NCBI GenBank assembly: GCA_030727405.1
Contig: JANRBR010000023.1
Span: 70,791-134,790 of the forward strand
DNA length: 64,000 nt
Direction: 5' to 3'
Source: Crocinitomicaceae bacterium
GTDB taxonomy: Bacteria > Bacteroidota > Bacteroidia > Flavobacteriales_D > Crocinitomicaceae
Numbering within the stretch: position 1 is the stretch's first letter; each line of letters starts with the position of its first letter. Position numbers and translations under genes: made by a program. The notes beneath the pieces were generated by a model, which worked only from the letters and a program-made list of their open reading frames with translations, did no database searches and was not told where the DNA came from. Below are positions 53,986 to 63,230 of this stretch, one piece after another.

Positions 53986-55431
53986 ATGGCGCTTAGACAA
54001 CACCTTGCTCAAAAGCTCGAACAACGGCTTTCTCCTCAACAAATTCAGTTGATGAAGTTGTTACAGGTGCCAACGATGGAATTGGATCAGCGAATTAAAC
54101 AGGAGCTGGAGGAAAATCCTGCACTTGAAGAAGGATTAGATGAGGTGGAGGATGATTTTGACCAAGATGAAGACTACGACGACCAAGATGAGTCCGAAGA
54201 AGAGTTCGATTTATCCGATTATTTAGATGACGATGCCGCGGATTACAAAACGCAAGCGAACAATCATTCAAAGGACGAAGAAGAACGTGTTATCCCATTA
54301 TCGGGCGAACAATCGTTTCAGGAGAAATTAACGGAACAGTTGCACCTTTTATATTTGGATGATCAGCAGTTTACAATCGCCGATGTATTGATTGGGAATT
54401 TAGATGAATCCGGATATTTAAACAGGGAAATTGAGGCAATTGTCGATGATTTGGCCTTTTCCATGAACGTGGATGTGACGGAAAAAGAAGTCGTTGAAAT
54501 CCTTCAGTTGATTCAAGAATTAGATCCAGCTGGAGTTGGGGCAAGAAACCTGCAAGAATGTTTGTTGCTGCAAATAAAACGAAAACAGGACGGTGACATT
54601 TCAAGGTATACGGCAAAGAAAATCCTTGAAAATCATTTCGAAGAATTCACGAAAAAACACTACGATAAAATCGCAAAAAAACTGGAAATTGATGAAATCG
54701 ACCTGAAAGATGCGATGGATGAAATTCTAAAGTTGAATCCAAAACCAGGTGGATCCATGCGTGAATCTGCCAAGAATTATCAACAAATTATTCCTGATTT
54801 TACGCTCTTTGAAAGTGAAGGACGTTTAGAATTGGGTTTAAATGGCAGAAATGCTCCAGAGTTAAAAGTGAGCCGTGAATATGAATCCATGCTGCGTTCT
54901 TATGCAGAGGGTGCCAAATCATCCAAATCGGACAAAGATGCGCTTTCATTTGTGCGTCAAAAGTTGGACGGAGCTAAATGGTTTATTGATGCGATAAAAC
55001 AGCGACAACAAACCCTTCTGTTAACCATGGGAGCAATCATGGATTACCAAGAGGCTTATTTTCTATCGGGTGATGAAACAAAACTTCGCCCAATGATATT
55101 AAAAGATATTGCAGATGTCATTGGCCTTGATATTTCCACCATTTCAAGAGTGGCAAATTCCAAGTTTGTACAAACGAATTATGGAATTTTTCCACTCAAG
55201 TACTTTTTCTCAGAATCCCTTTCAACCGATAGCGGAGAGGAAGTCTCAACAAGAGAAGTGAAGAAAATATTATCCGATGCGATTGAATCAGAAGACAAAC
55301 ATAACCCATTGACTGATGAAAAATTAATGGATTTGTTAAACGAAAAAGGGTATAATATTGCTCGTAGGACCGTGGCCAAATACCGCGAGCAATTAAACAT
55401 TCCAGTGGCCCGAATGCGAAAAGAACTATAG
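53986..55431 (+). CDS. rpoN: RNA polymerase sigma-54 factor
   Basis: A 481-residue sigma-54. The Gln-rich region I (LRQHLAQKLEQRLSPQQIQLMKLLQVPTMEL) is intact, followed by an unusually acidic region II (EVEDDFDQDEDYDDQDESEEEF). The core-binding and helix-turn-helix parts follow, and the RpoN box ARRTVAKYRE lies at residues 459-468. Sigma-54 depends on AAA+ enhancer-binding proteins, none of which are in the window. Its target genes cannot be told from this sequence. Confidence 0.97.
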   Translation: MALRQHLAQKLEQRLSPQQIQLMKLLQVPTMELDQRIKQELEENPALEEGLDEVEDDFDQDEDYDDQDESEEEFDLSDYLDDDAADYKTQANNHSKDEEERVIPLSGEQSFQEKLTEQLHLLYLDDQQFTIADVLIGNLDESGYLNREIEAIVDDLAFSMNVDVTEKEVVEILQLIQELDPAGVGARNLQECLLLQIKRKQDGDISRYTAKKILENHFEEFTKKHYDKIAKKLEIDEIDLKDAMDEILKLNPKPGGSMRESAKNYQQIIPDFTLFESEGRLELGLNGRNAPELKVSREYESMLRSYAEGAKSSKSDKDALSFVRQKLDGAKWFIDAIKQRQQTLLLTMGAIMDYQEAYFLSGDETKLRPMILKDIADVIGLDISTISRVANSKFVQTNYGIFPLKYFFSESLSTDSGEEVSTREVKKILSDAIESEDKHNPLTDEKLMDLLNEKGYNIARRTVAKYREQLNIPVARMRKEL

Positions 55432-55433
55432 GT

Positions 55434-56090
55434 ATGAAAGCAATCTTAGCACATTTTTTTTCATGGGTATTTTTACCGCTTTTCATGCCGACTTATGGCA
55501 TTATTCTGACAATGTATTTGCCTTCCATGCCGGATGACCTCAGTCATCCAACGATGTATCTGCTACCGACGGAAGTTAAAACGAAGTTGTTGCTATTGTT
55601 TTTCCTGTTCAGTGCCGCTGCACCAGGATTATCTTTTTTAGCCTTGCATCAGAAAAAGGTTATCACGACCATCGATATAGAAAACCAGCGAGAAAGAAAC
55701 ATTCCTTTATTGGTGATGATGGCTTATTCCTTAGTCCTGTTTTTGTTGTTTTTTATTAAGGCACCTGACGGAATCATCCCGGTTGGATTTTATGCATTGC
55801 CTTTGTCTGGCTTCATTTTAACCGCGGTTTTCATGGGAATAAACCGTTGGATTAAAATTTCCTTACATGCAGGCGGTGCAGGAATACTCGTTGGTTATTT
55901 ACTTGCGTATTTCGTTGAGCAACAACAATTTGAATTATGGATTTTGCCTGTAGCAATCATCGCTTCTGGACTAACAATAGCAGCCAGGCTTTATTTAGAC
56001 AAGCACCGTCCAATTGAAGTCTACTCTGGCTGGGTATTGGGAGTATTCCTCACCTTTTTCACGCATTATTTTTATTTGAAAGCCTTATGA
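55434..56090 (+). CDS. PAP2-like polytopic membrane protein
   Basis: A 218-residue integral membrane protein with six helices. Two regions resemble the PAP2 acid-phosphatase motifs: SLHAGGAGILVG recalls the second (SGH) motif, and ARLYLDKHRPIEVYSGWVLG the third (SRxxxxxHxxxDVxxG) motif. The first motif is not recognised and Ser/Gly positions are altered, so phosphatase activity is uncertain. Its ATG lies two bases after the rpoN stop and its own stop overlaps the next gene by four bases, so expression is coupled to rpoN. Confidence 0.65.
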   Translation: MKAILAHFFSWVFLPLFMPTYGIILTMYLPSMPDDLSHPTMYLLPTEVKTKLLLLFFLFSAAAPGLSFLALHQKKVITTIDIENQRERNIPLLVMMAYSLVLFLLFFIKAPDGIIPVGFYALPLSGFILTAVFMGINRWIKISLHAGGAGILVGYLLAYFVEQQQFELWILPVAIIASGLTIAARLYLDKHRPIEVYSGWVLGVFLTFFTHYFYLKAL

Positions 56091-56647
56091 AAGCACTTCA
56101 CGTCATGTTAATTTCTATTGGACTTTTTTTTGTTTCCTGTGCAGATTTAAAAAAGGATGATCAAATGAAACGTATTGGTCAGCTTAAACAACGCATCGAT
56201 CAAATTGAGCAAAAAAGAAAGGCAAATGAAATAGATACCTTGATGGCAATGAAAGTTTCCACAAATGCAGTCGAAATAAGGATAAAAACGTACCTCATTT
56301 TGGATACAATCAATTTGGTTTTGGGAAAAAAAATGGATGCTTATAAAATCATGCGAAGAAATTTAAAGCCATTAGGAAAGCAAAATAGCCAATTGAAAAA
56401 TGCCTTGAAAGAAGAAGCACAAGTGTTGAAATCGCTGAAATTAGACATCAACAATGGATCGGGAAGCAGGGAAAAATACGAATCGTATATTTTATTCGAA
56501 AAGAACAAAATCAATCAAATTCAAGTCCTTTTGGATGAATACTTGAAATTAAAGCGGGAAACATTAAAAACGTACCATGAATTACATCCCGAATTAAATC
56601 AATTTTCCATTGAATTAATCAGAAAGAACAACCTGCAACAGCAATGA
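56087..56647 (+). CDS. Coiled-coil lipoprotein (hypothetical)
   Basis: A 186-residue lipoprotein with signal GLFFVSC, so Cys18 is the likely lipid site. The mature chain is almost entirely helical, charged and rich in Lys, Glu and Gln with heptad-like spacing (QLKQRIDQIEQKRK and KNKINQIQVLLDEYLKLKRET), so it should form a coiled coil. No family is recognised. It overlaps both neighbours by four bases (ATGA), linking it to the PAP2-like and TPR genes. Confidence 0.7.
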   Translation: MKALHVMLISIGLFFVSCADLKKDDQMKRIGQLKQRIDQIEQKRKANEIDTLMAMKVSTNAVEIRIKTYLILDTINLVLGKKMDAYKIMRRNLKPLGKQNSQLKNALKEEAQVLKSLKLDINNGSGSREKYESYILFEKNKINQIQVLLDEYLKLKRETLKTYHELHPELNQFSIELIRKNNLQQQ

Positions 56648-58473
56648 AATACATTCTAGTTATTCTTTTTTTCTGTTCAATTAACCTCAGTTATGGTCAA
56701 ACTGAAACCGATATCCAGTTGGCTCAATACTATTATACGAACGGTGAATTTGATAAAGCGAGTATGTATTATGAGAAATTATATGCAACGGACCCATCCA
56801 AAGTCATATTCACTCGGTACTTCGAATGCCTAATGGAAATACAAGACTTTAAAACAGCAGAAAAAGTCATTAAGAAACAAGCCAATGCGAATAAAGCGGA
56901 CCTCGAATTACAGGTCACATATGCACAATTTTATGAAGAGGTAAATGAAGGTTCGAAAGCAAAAAAAATCTACGAGGAAATATTGGAAAGCGTGAACAGT
57001 AATCCTGGGTTAACCATTCAGATTTACCAAGCGTTTATTGCAAGAGGAAAAGTAGAATATGCGAAAGCAACTTTAGATAAAGGAAGAAAATTGGCTCCGA
57101 GTTACCCTTTTAATTTTCAGTATGCGGATTATTATTCGCTCGCGGGAAACAAACCGGAAATGATGCGAGAGTACATCGACTATTTGGAGCTGCAACCCTC
57201 CATGAAAGAATCCATCCAACTCGCTATAAACAGCCGAGTGGACCTAAGTAAAAGTGAATCAGTTGATTTTGTTGCTTTAAAAGAATTGTTGATTGGTAAA
57301 ACTCAAAAGCAGAACGCACCTTTGATTTATTCCGAAATGCTTATTTGGTTGTTTGTCCAAAATCAAAATTTCAATGGAGCATTGATCCAAGCACAATCAA
57401 TTGATAAGCGCATACAAGGCGACGGTTCTCGCGTATATGATTTGGGGCTCATTTGTGTCGAAAATAAGGCCAATGACATTGCCCGTAAATGCTTTGATTA
57501 TGTCATTTCTTTGGGGTCAAATCAACCCTTGTATTTTGAAGCGCAAAAGTCTTTGTTGAATACAAGATTTATCGAAATCACCACGAATAGAGCCTATTCT
57601 GAACAAGAAATTAGCGCAACCATTCAAGATTACAAGGCAGCACTAGAACGCCTCGGAAAATCAAGGTTTACCTTTCAAATCATTCTGGAACTTTCTCATA
57701 TAAAGGCGTTTTATGGCAATCAAATTGAGGAGTCCATACAGGATTTAACACAACTTCTTCAAACACCTGGGTTAACGGATATGCAACGGGCTCAAGTGAA
57801 AATGCAATTGGCAGATGTGAATGTGTTGGGAGGTGATATTTGGGAAGCATCCTTGTTGTATATGCAAGTGGACACGGATTTTAAATTCGAGCCAATTGGG
57901 AACGAGGCAAAGTACAAAAACGCACGTGTTTTTTATTTTGATGGGGAATTTGATTTTGCACAGGGACAACTTGGTGTATTAAAAGAATCCACCTCTAAAA
58001 TCATTGCAAACGATGCCTTGCAATTATCTGTCATGATCACGGATAACTATGGGCTTGATAGTAATTACCAAGTTATGATGTGGTTTGCTACAGCGGAGCG
58101 ACTCATTGAACAACACCGTTATGATTCCGCTTTTGTGCTTTTTGACAGCATTCAAATCAATTTTCCTATGCACTCCTTGGCGGATGAAATCTTATTTCGA
58201 AAAGGAAAAGCAATGGAACAGCAAGGAAAATGGGTAGCTGCTGCCGAATTCTACAATGACTTATTGAAATTTCATTCCGATGATATATTAGGCGATGATG
58301 CCCTTTTTCGCTTGGCAGACATGGAAGAAAACCAATTTCAAAACAAAGAAAAAGCGCTTGAATATTACAAGCGCTTAGTGATTGATTTCAAAGGAAGTTT
58401 GTTCTCCACGGAGGCCAGAAACCGCATTCGTATATTACGAGGCGATGCGAACATCGACACGGAAGAACTATGA
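56644..58473 (+). CDS. Periplasmic TPR repeat protein
   Basis: A 609-residue exported protein. The signal peptide ends at LSYGQ. The rest is a helical repeat solenoid with clear tetratricopeptide units, for example AQYYYTNGEFDKASMYYEKLYATD near the N-terminus, and LADEILFRKGKAMEQQGKWVAAAEFY and LADMEENQFQNKEKALEYYKRL near the C-terminus. It probably acts as a scaffold in the periplasm; many such proteins attend outer membrane or T9SS machinery. Its start overlaps the coiled-coil lipoprotein gene and its stop is one base from the convergent gcdH end. Confidence 0.85.
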   Translation: MKYILVILFFCSINLSYGQTETDIQLAQYYYTNGEFDKASMYYEKLYATDPSKVIFTRYFECLMEIQDFKTAEKVIKKQANANKADLELQVTYAQFYEEVNEGSKAKKIYEEILESVNSNPGLTIQIYQAFIARGKVEYAKATLDKGRKLAPSYPFNFQYADYYSLAGNKPEMMREYIDYLELQPSMKESIQLAINSRVDLSKSESVDFVALKELLIGKTQKQNAPLIYSEMLIWLFVQNQNFNGALIQAQSIDKRIQGDGSRVYDLGLICVENKANDIARKCFDYVISLGSNQPLYFEAQKSLLNTRFIEITTNRAYSEQEISATIQDYKAALERLGKSRFTFQIILELSHIKAFYGNQIEESIQDLTQLLQTPGLTDMQRAQVKMQLADVNVLGGDIWEASLLYMQVDTDFKFEPIGNEAKYKNARVFYFDGEFDFAQGQLGVLKESTSKIIANDALQLSVMITDNYGLDSNYQVMMWFATAERLIEQHRYDSAFVLFDSIQINFPMHSLADEILFRKGKAMEQQGKWVAAAEFYNDLLKFHSDDILGDDALFRLADMEENQFQNKEKALEYYKRLVIDFKGSLFSTEARNRIRILRGDANIDTEEL

Positions 58474-58474
58474 T

Positions 58475-59674
58475 TTAGTTCAAATCTGGCATTTCTCTTG
58501 TGAATGCAGGAATTCCTGTTACATCCATTCCTGTAATTAACAAGTGGATATCGTGTGTTCCTTCATAGGTAACTACTGACTCAAGATTTGCCATGTGACG
58601 CATCATTGAGTACTCACTTGTGATTCCCATTCCACCGTGTATTTGACGGGCTTCGCGAGCAATATTTAAGGCAATTTCTACATTGTTTCTTTTCGCCATG
58701 GAAATCTGAGCAGAACTTGCTTTTCCTTCATTCCGTAATTGTCCAAGACGCAAAGTAAGCAATTGTGCTTTGGTGATTTCAGTAATCATTTCGGCTAATT
58801 TCTTTTGAATTAACTGAAAGGCTCCAATTGGAACATTGAATTGTGTTCTTTCTTTTGAATAACGCAAAGCTTGATCGTAGCAATCCATGGCAGCACCAAG
58901 CGCACCCCATGCGATGCCAAATCGTGCAGAGTCTAAGCAGCTTAAAGGCGCACCTAAACCAGATCTTCCTGGTAAAATATGGGATTTTGGAACTTTTACA
59001 TTATCGAAAATTAATTCACCCGTTGCAGATGCACGAAGCGATAATTTTCCGTGCATTTCAGGTGTAGAAAAACCTTCCATTCCACGTTCTACTACAAGTC
59101 CATGAATCCGTCCAGTTTCGTCTTTTGCCCAAACCACGGCGATGTCCGCAAATGGCGCATTTGAAATCCACATTTTGGCACCATTCAAGATAACATAATC
59201 ACCAGCATCTTTAAAGTTGGTAATCATACCACCAGGATTTGATCCGTGATCTGGCTCCGTTAAGCCAAAACAACCCATCATTTCACCGGTAGCCAATTTA
59301 GGTAAGTATTTTTGTTTTTGCTCCTCGGAACCGTATTTCCAAATTGGATACATGACAAGAGATGATTGAACAGATGCCGTTGAACGCAATCCTGAATCAC
59401 ATCTTTCTAATTCTTGCATAATTAAACCGTAAGAAATATGATCCAAACCTGGCCCGCCATATTCCTCCGGGATATAGGGTCCAAAAGCACCAATTTCCCC
59501 TAATCCTCTTAACAAATGCATGGGAAAAGTGGCCTTCTCATAATGCTCATCAATTATTGGAGAAACCTCTTTTTTTACCCAAGCTCTAGCCGCATCGCGT
59601 ACCAATTTGTGTTCGTCGGAAAGAAGGTCATCCATTCCGTAGTAATCCGGGTGTGTAAACAAATCTGTTTTCAT
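58475..59674 (-). CDS. gcdH: Glutaryl-CoA dehydrogenase (acyl-CoA dehydrogenase family)
   Basis: A 399-residue flavoenzyme that oxidises and decarboxylates glutaryl-CoA to crotonyl-CoA in lysine and tryptophan breakdown. The family shape is shown by GLRSTASVQSSLVMYPIWKYG, GCFGLTEPDHGSNPGGM and the catalytic Glu371 in the YEGTHDIHLLITG segment. The catalytic Glu and the Arg in GLRS distinguish it from other acyl-CoA dehydrogenases. The kynureninase gene is also in the window but not adjacent, so a shared pathway is only suggestive. Confidence 0.88.
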   Translation of the reverse strand: MKTDLFTHPDYYGMDDLLSDEHKLVRDAARAWVKKEVSPIIDEHYEKATFPMHLLRGLGEIGAFGPYIPEEYGGPGLDHISYGLIMQELERCDSGLRSTASVQSSLVMYPIWKYGSEEQKQKYLPKLATGEMMGCFGLTEPDHGSNPGGMITNFKDAGDYVILNGAKMWISNAPFADIAVVWAKDETGRIHGLVVERGMEGFSTPEMHGKLSLRASATGELIFDNVKVPKSHILPGRSGLGAPLSCLDSARFGIAWGALGAAMDCYDQALRYSKERTQFNVPIGAFQLIQKKLAEMITEITKAQLLTLRLGQLRNEGKASSAQISMAKRNNVEIALNIAREARQIHGGMGITSEYSMMRHMANLESVVTYEGTHDIHLLITGMDVTGIPAFTREMPDLN

Positions 59675-59692
59675 AAGTTACTAGTTTGAGGA

Positions 59693-59700
59693 CAAAAGTA
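59693..59700 (-). promoter_or_regulatory. Candidate -7 element for gcdH (TACTTTTG on the minus strand)
   Basis: CAAAAGTA on the plus strand reads TACTTTTG on the minus strand, 18 bases upstream of the gcdH start. No TTTG at ideal spacing was seen. Confidence 0.45.
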
Positions 59701-59738
59701 AGTAAATAATAAAATGTCGACCCCATTCATTTTTGAAT

Positions 59739-59746
59739 TAATTTTG
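59739..59746 (+). promoter_or_regulatory. Candidate -7 element for the DUF4271 gene (TAATTTTG)
   Basis: TAATTTTG matches TAnnTTTG and ends six bases before the ATG at 59753, so any leader would be very short. Confidence 0.4.
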
Positions 59747-59752
59747 TAAAAC

Positions 59753-60451
59753 ATGATTTTAACATTAATAGGTCAATTTGAATTAACCGAGCGGGACACC
59801 CAATTAAGTAGTTACTTATTGGTCATTGTTTTGTTGGGCTTTGCTTTTGTGGGAGTTGCCCGTGTAGCTCAGCCCGATTTAATTGCCCAGACGTTTTCTG
59901 GTTTTTTCAAAATGAAACGGGTTGAAAATTCGGGATTTGATGGCTCTAAACTTCAACCGAGTATGACCGCATTGATCATTCTAAACTACATTATTTCATT
60001 GTCCTCCTGTGTTTTTTTATCCTTATTTCATGAAAGCAATGTTCTATCTACGATAGGAATAGCTCTCTTAATTGTTGGTTCCATTACCTTGTTGCAAATG
60101 CTTAATTTTCGACTCATTTTTTTACTGACAGGGGAACGACAAGTACTCGAAGCAACAAGCATTGTCAATAAACAAATTTGGTCATTTGGTGGATTTATTT
60201 ACCTTGCCTTGGCTTTCTTGTGGATTTTAAATCAAGAACATCGCTCTTTTTTTACAGAGGTGTTCATCGTTGTTTTTTTCATACTGTTTTTGTGGCGGGT
60301 GATTAAAGGACTTAGAAGTGCTCTGCAATTAAGATATAAATGGTATTATTTAATTTTGTATCTTTGCACTCTAGAAATTTTACCATTGTTGATTTTAAGT
60401 AAATTAGCATGGAATTATTTCGGAGTAAATGATTTGGAAATTATCCGCTAA
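59753..60451 (+). CDS. DUF4271 domain membrane protein
   Basis: A 232-residue protein with seven hydrophobic segments, beginning SYLLVIVLLGFAFVGVARVAQ and including FRLIFLLTGERQVLEA in the middle and a C-terminal LYLCTLEILPLLILSK segment. The pattern is that of the DUF4271 family of Bacteroidota, which is often found next to hemD; the function is unknown. Here it indeed precedes hemD by 12 bases, probably on the same transcript. Confidence 0.82.
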   Translation: MILTLIGQFELTERDTQLSSYLLVIVLLGFAFVGVARVAQPDLIAQTFSGFFKMKRVENSGFDGSKLQPSMTALIILNYIISLSSCVFLSLFHESNVLSTIGIALLIVGSITLLQMLNFRLIFLLTGERQVLEATSIVNKQIWSFGGFIYLALAFLWILNQEHRSFFTEVFIVVFFILFLWRVIKGLRSALQLRYKWYYLILYLCTLEILPLLILSKLAWNYFGVNDLEIIR

Positions 60452-60463
60452 AAACAACGAAAC

Positions 60464-61213
60464 TTGGCCATAAATACAATTTTAGTTTCGCAGCCGAAAC
60501 CAGAAGGAGACAAGTCTCCCTATTACGATTTAGCTGAAAAGTATAAATTGAAAATAGACTTTCGTCCCTTTATCAAAGTAGAGGGAGTTGACCCGAAGGA
60601 ATTTCGAGCGCAACGAGTAAACTTACCTGAACACACATCCATTATTTTAACGTCAAAAGTAGCTGTTGACCATTTTTTTAGAATAGCCGAAGCAACCCGA
60701 TTTGAGGTGCCAGACACCATGAAATATTTCTGTATCACAGAAGCGGTAGCCTTGTACCTTCAAAAATATGTGACGTACCGAAAGCGAAAAATCTTTTTTG
60801 GTAAGCAAACCATCGATGAATTAGCTGAATTAATGAAGAAGCACAAGAATGAAAAATTCTTACTTCCTTGTACTGATATTCTTCGCGATAACATTCCTTT
60901 AACGCTGGAACAACAAAATATTCCTTTTACAAAAGTGACCCTGTACCGTACCGTCGCATCCGATTTATCCGATTTGGAAGACGTTTACTACGATATGTTG
61001 GTCTTTTTTAGTCCGGGTGGAATCGAATCTCTCTTCAAAAACTTCCCTGACTTTAAACAGAACAACACGGCGATAGCTGCCTTTGGACCAACAACGGCTA
61101 ATGCCGTGATAAAGAATAATTTGCGCCTAGATGTTCACGCCCCTCATCCGAAAGCACCTTCTATGGTTGGAGCCATTGAATTGTTCATCAAGGACCAATT
61201 AAAAAAGAAATAA
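60464..61213 (+). CDS. hemD: Uroporphyrinogen-III synthase
   Basis: A 249-residue enzyme that cyclises hydroxymethylbilane with ring D inversion, in the haem pathway. Family signs are ILVSQPKPE at the N-terminus, a LTSKVAVDHFF segment, VTLYRTVASDL and FFSPGGIESLF in the second half. The start must be a TTG: an in-frame stop (the DUF4271 TAA) is 15 bases upstream and no ATG or GTG lies in between. The adjacent DUF4271 gene is a common Bacteroidota neighbour. Confidence 0.9.
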   Translation: MAINTILVSQPKPEGDKSPYYDLAEKYKLKIDFRPFIKVEGVDPKEFRAQRVNLPEHTSIILTSKVAVDHFFRIAEATRFEVPDTMKYFCITEAVALYLQKYVTYRKRKIFFGKQTIDELAELMKKHKNEKFLLPCTDILRDNIPLTLEQQNIPFTKVTLYRTVASDLSDLEDVYYDMLVFFSPGGIESLFKNFPDFKQNNTAIAAFGPTTANAVIKNNLRLDVHAPHPKAPSMVGAIELFIKDQLKKK

Positions 61214-61294
61214 ACTTTCTTTAAAAATTCCGTTATTCTGCTTTTTTTTCTTCGTGGATTCTTATTATATTTACCCAAACTTAAATTTTAATTC

Positions 61295-63169
61295 ATGAAA
61301 AAACTATTATTCTCAGCGTCTTTGTTTTCTGCGTTGATGGCTAATTCTCAAATTCTCACAGAGAATTTTGAAGGAGGAGCACTTCCAGCAGGATGGTCAA
61401 AAACACAAAGTACTCCATCTGTAGGATGGGAGTTCGGAGCAAATTTATCAAGCCAATATTGGGCAGTGCCTTCTCATACGAAGTATGCTGCGTCGAATGA
61501 TGATGCACACGATACGCAAGCTGCAACAGCAAATCTTGCAGACAAAGATCGTTTGATCACACCACCACTTGATTTAACAGCTCAAACGGCAGTTGCACTT
61601 AAATTCGATGCTTTCTATACGGGAGTTTATGGTTCTGAAGCAACGGTGGAAGTAAGTACAAATGGTGGTACAACATGGACAACCATTTTCACTTTGGATC
61701 CAAGTGCTGCATGGCAAAATAACATAGCGACTAACCTTTCTGCATATGCAGGACAGAACAATGTTTTGGTTGCTTTCCGTCACAACGATGGTAATGCATG
61801 GGCAGATGGTTTTGCAATTGACAACGTAAGTATCTACGCTCCACCTGCAAATGATGCAAAAATCAATAGCATTGCATTGAACCGTTATGGAGTGATCAAT
61901 ACGAATTCAAACCTTGTTCTTAATGTAACAAATTTAGGTTCAAGTACGATTTCAAACTTAACTATTGATTGGAATGATGGAACATCTCATAGCCAAGTAA
62001 TCAATGTGAGCATTGCTCCTTTTGCAACGATGGATGTAACACACCCAACAGCATTGAATTATTCTACAGCTGTTGAGAAAACAATCGCAATAAATATCAC
62101 AGCTGTAAATGGTGGTGTGGATGCGGATGTTTCTAATAACACAGGAAGCAAATTATTCAACTCTTTAAGTCAATCTTCTCCTAAGAAGGTGGTGATTGAA
62201 GAAGGAACAGGAACATGGTGTGGATGGTGCCCTAGAGGTGCTGTTGCAATGGAACAAATGTACCAAAATCACCCGAATGATTTCATCGGAATCGCTGTTC
62301 ATAATGGTGATCCAATGACGGTAACTGAATACGATAACGGAACAGATCTTTCTGGATACCCAGGGTGTAACGTTGACCGTGCATTGTTAGACGAAAGTGT
62401 AAGTGCTAACTTATTTGAAAGCTACTACCAAGAGCGTATCGGTTTAGCAGTACCTGCTGGTCTTTCTATGACAGTGTCTGGAACTACAAGTAAAACAATC
62501 AACGTTTCTGCTACGTTTAGAACAGTATTTGCAAGTGCTAACTACCGTTTAGGTGTGGTAATCATTGAAGACAATGTTACCGGTACTGCAAGTGGTTACA
62601 ACCAAACAAACTCTTATGCGGGTGGTGCAAACGGGGCAATGGGTGGATATGAATCACTTCCTAATCCAGTTCCAGCTGCAAGTATGGTATATGACCATGT
62701 TGGACGTGCATTGTTAGGTGGTTTTGCTGGACAAGCAAACTCTGTACCAACAACAATTACAGACGGACTTGCAGCAAGTTATACTTTCAACTACACCATT
62801 CCTTCAACAAGTAACTCTGCAAACATGTCTGCAGTTGCTTTATTGATTGACAATGCTACAGGAGAAATTGTAACAGCTGAGAAAACATCATTGAGCGCGG
62901 CTAACGTAAATGAATTGGAAACAATTGGTTTAAATGTTTACCCTAACCCAGCTTCAGGAGCAGTGAATGTTTCTTTTGAAGCAAACAATGGTGATTTTGT
63001 TATTACCTTAACGGACCTTCAAGGTCGTGTGATTTCTTCTAAAGAAATGACTAACTTGAATGGTTCTCAAGTAGTAACATTCTCTACGGAGGATGTTGCT
63101 TCTGGAAGTTACATTGTTACTGTTGCTACAAACGGTACGAAAACAACTAAAAACGTTGTGATTAAATAA
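61295..63169 (+). CDS. Multidomain secreted protein: choice-of-anchor J, Omp28-like and T9SS sorting domains
   Basis: A 624-residue surface protein in four parts. A signal peptide ends near ANSQ. Residues about 20-182 are a choice-of-anchor J/cleaved-adhesin domain (ENFEGGALPAGWS, LITPPLDL and WADGFAIDNVSIY). A CARDB-like beta region follows to about 285. Residues about 297-530 are an Omp28-like thioredoxin fold with Cys309 and Cys312 in GTWCGWCPRG. The last 75 residues are a T9SS type A sorting domain (LETIGLNVYPNPASGAVNVSF and a final TTKNVVIK). A strong terminator follows. The protein appears to combine adhesion and redox functions on the surface. Confidence 0.88.
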   Translation: MKKLLFSASLFSALMANSQILTENFEGGALPAGWSKTQSTPSVGWEFGANLSSQYWAVPSHTKYAASNDDAHDTQAATANLADKDRLITPPLDLTAQTAVALKFDAFYTGVYGSEATVEVSTNGGTTWTTIFTLDPSAAWQNNIATNLSAYAGQNNVLVAFRHNDGNAWADGFAIDNVSIYAPPANDAKINSIALNRYGVINTNSNLVLNVTNLGSSTISNLTIDWNDGTSHSQVINVSIAPFATMDVTHPTALNYSTAVEKTIAINITAVNGGVDADVSNNTGSKLFNSLSQSSPKKVVIEEGTGTWCGWCPRGAVAMEQMYQNHPNDFIGIAVHNGDPMTVTEYDNGTDLSGYPGCNVDRALLDESVSANLFESYYQERIGLAVPAGLSMTVSGTTSKTINVSATFRTVFASANYRLGVVIIEDNVTGTASGYNQTNSYAGGANGAMGGYESLPNPVPAASMVYDHVGRALLGGFAGQANSVPTTITDGLAASYTFNYTIPSTSNSANMSAVALLIDNATGEIVTAEKTSLSAANVNELETIGLNVYPNPASGAVNVSFEANNGDFVITLTDLQGRVISSKEMTNLNGSQVVTFSTEDVASGSYIVTVATNGTKTTKNVVIK

Positions 63170-63186
63170 TCATATATACGATTTGG

Positions 63187-63216
63187 AAACGCCCTCAATC
63201 GAGGGCGTTTTTTTTT
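63187..63216 (+). terminator. Rho-independent terminator of the Omp28/T9SS gene
   Basis: AAACGCCCTC (63187-63196) and GAGGGCGTTT (63201-63210) form a 10-bp stem with loop AATC, then a nine-T run. Confidence 0.93.
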
Positions 63217-63230
63217 GACTTTCATTTTCT

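Noticed and set aside
18979..59674. kynU and gcdH as parts of one tryptophan-degradation system
   Set aside because: They are about 38 kb apart with unrelated genes between and no other pathway genes; shared use is possible but not shown.
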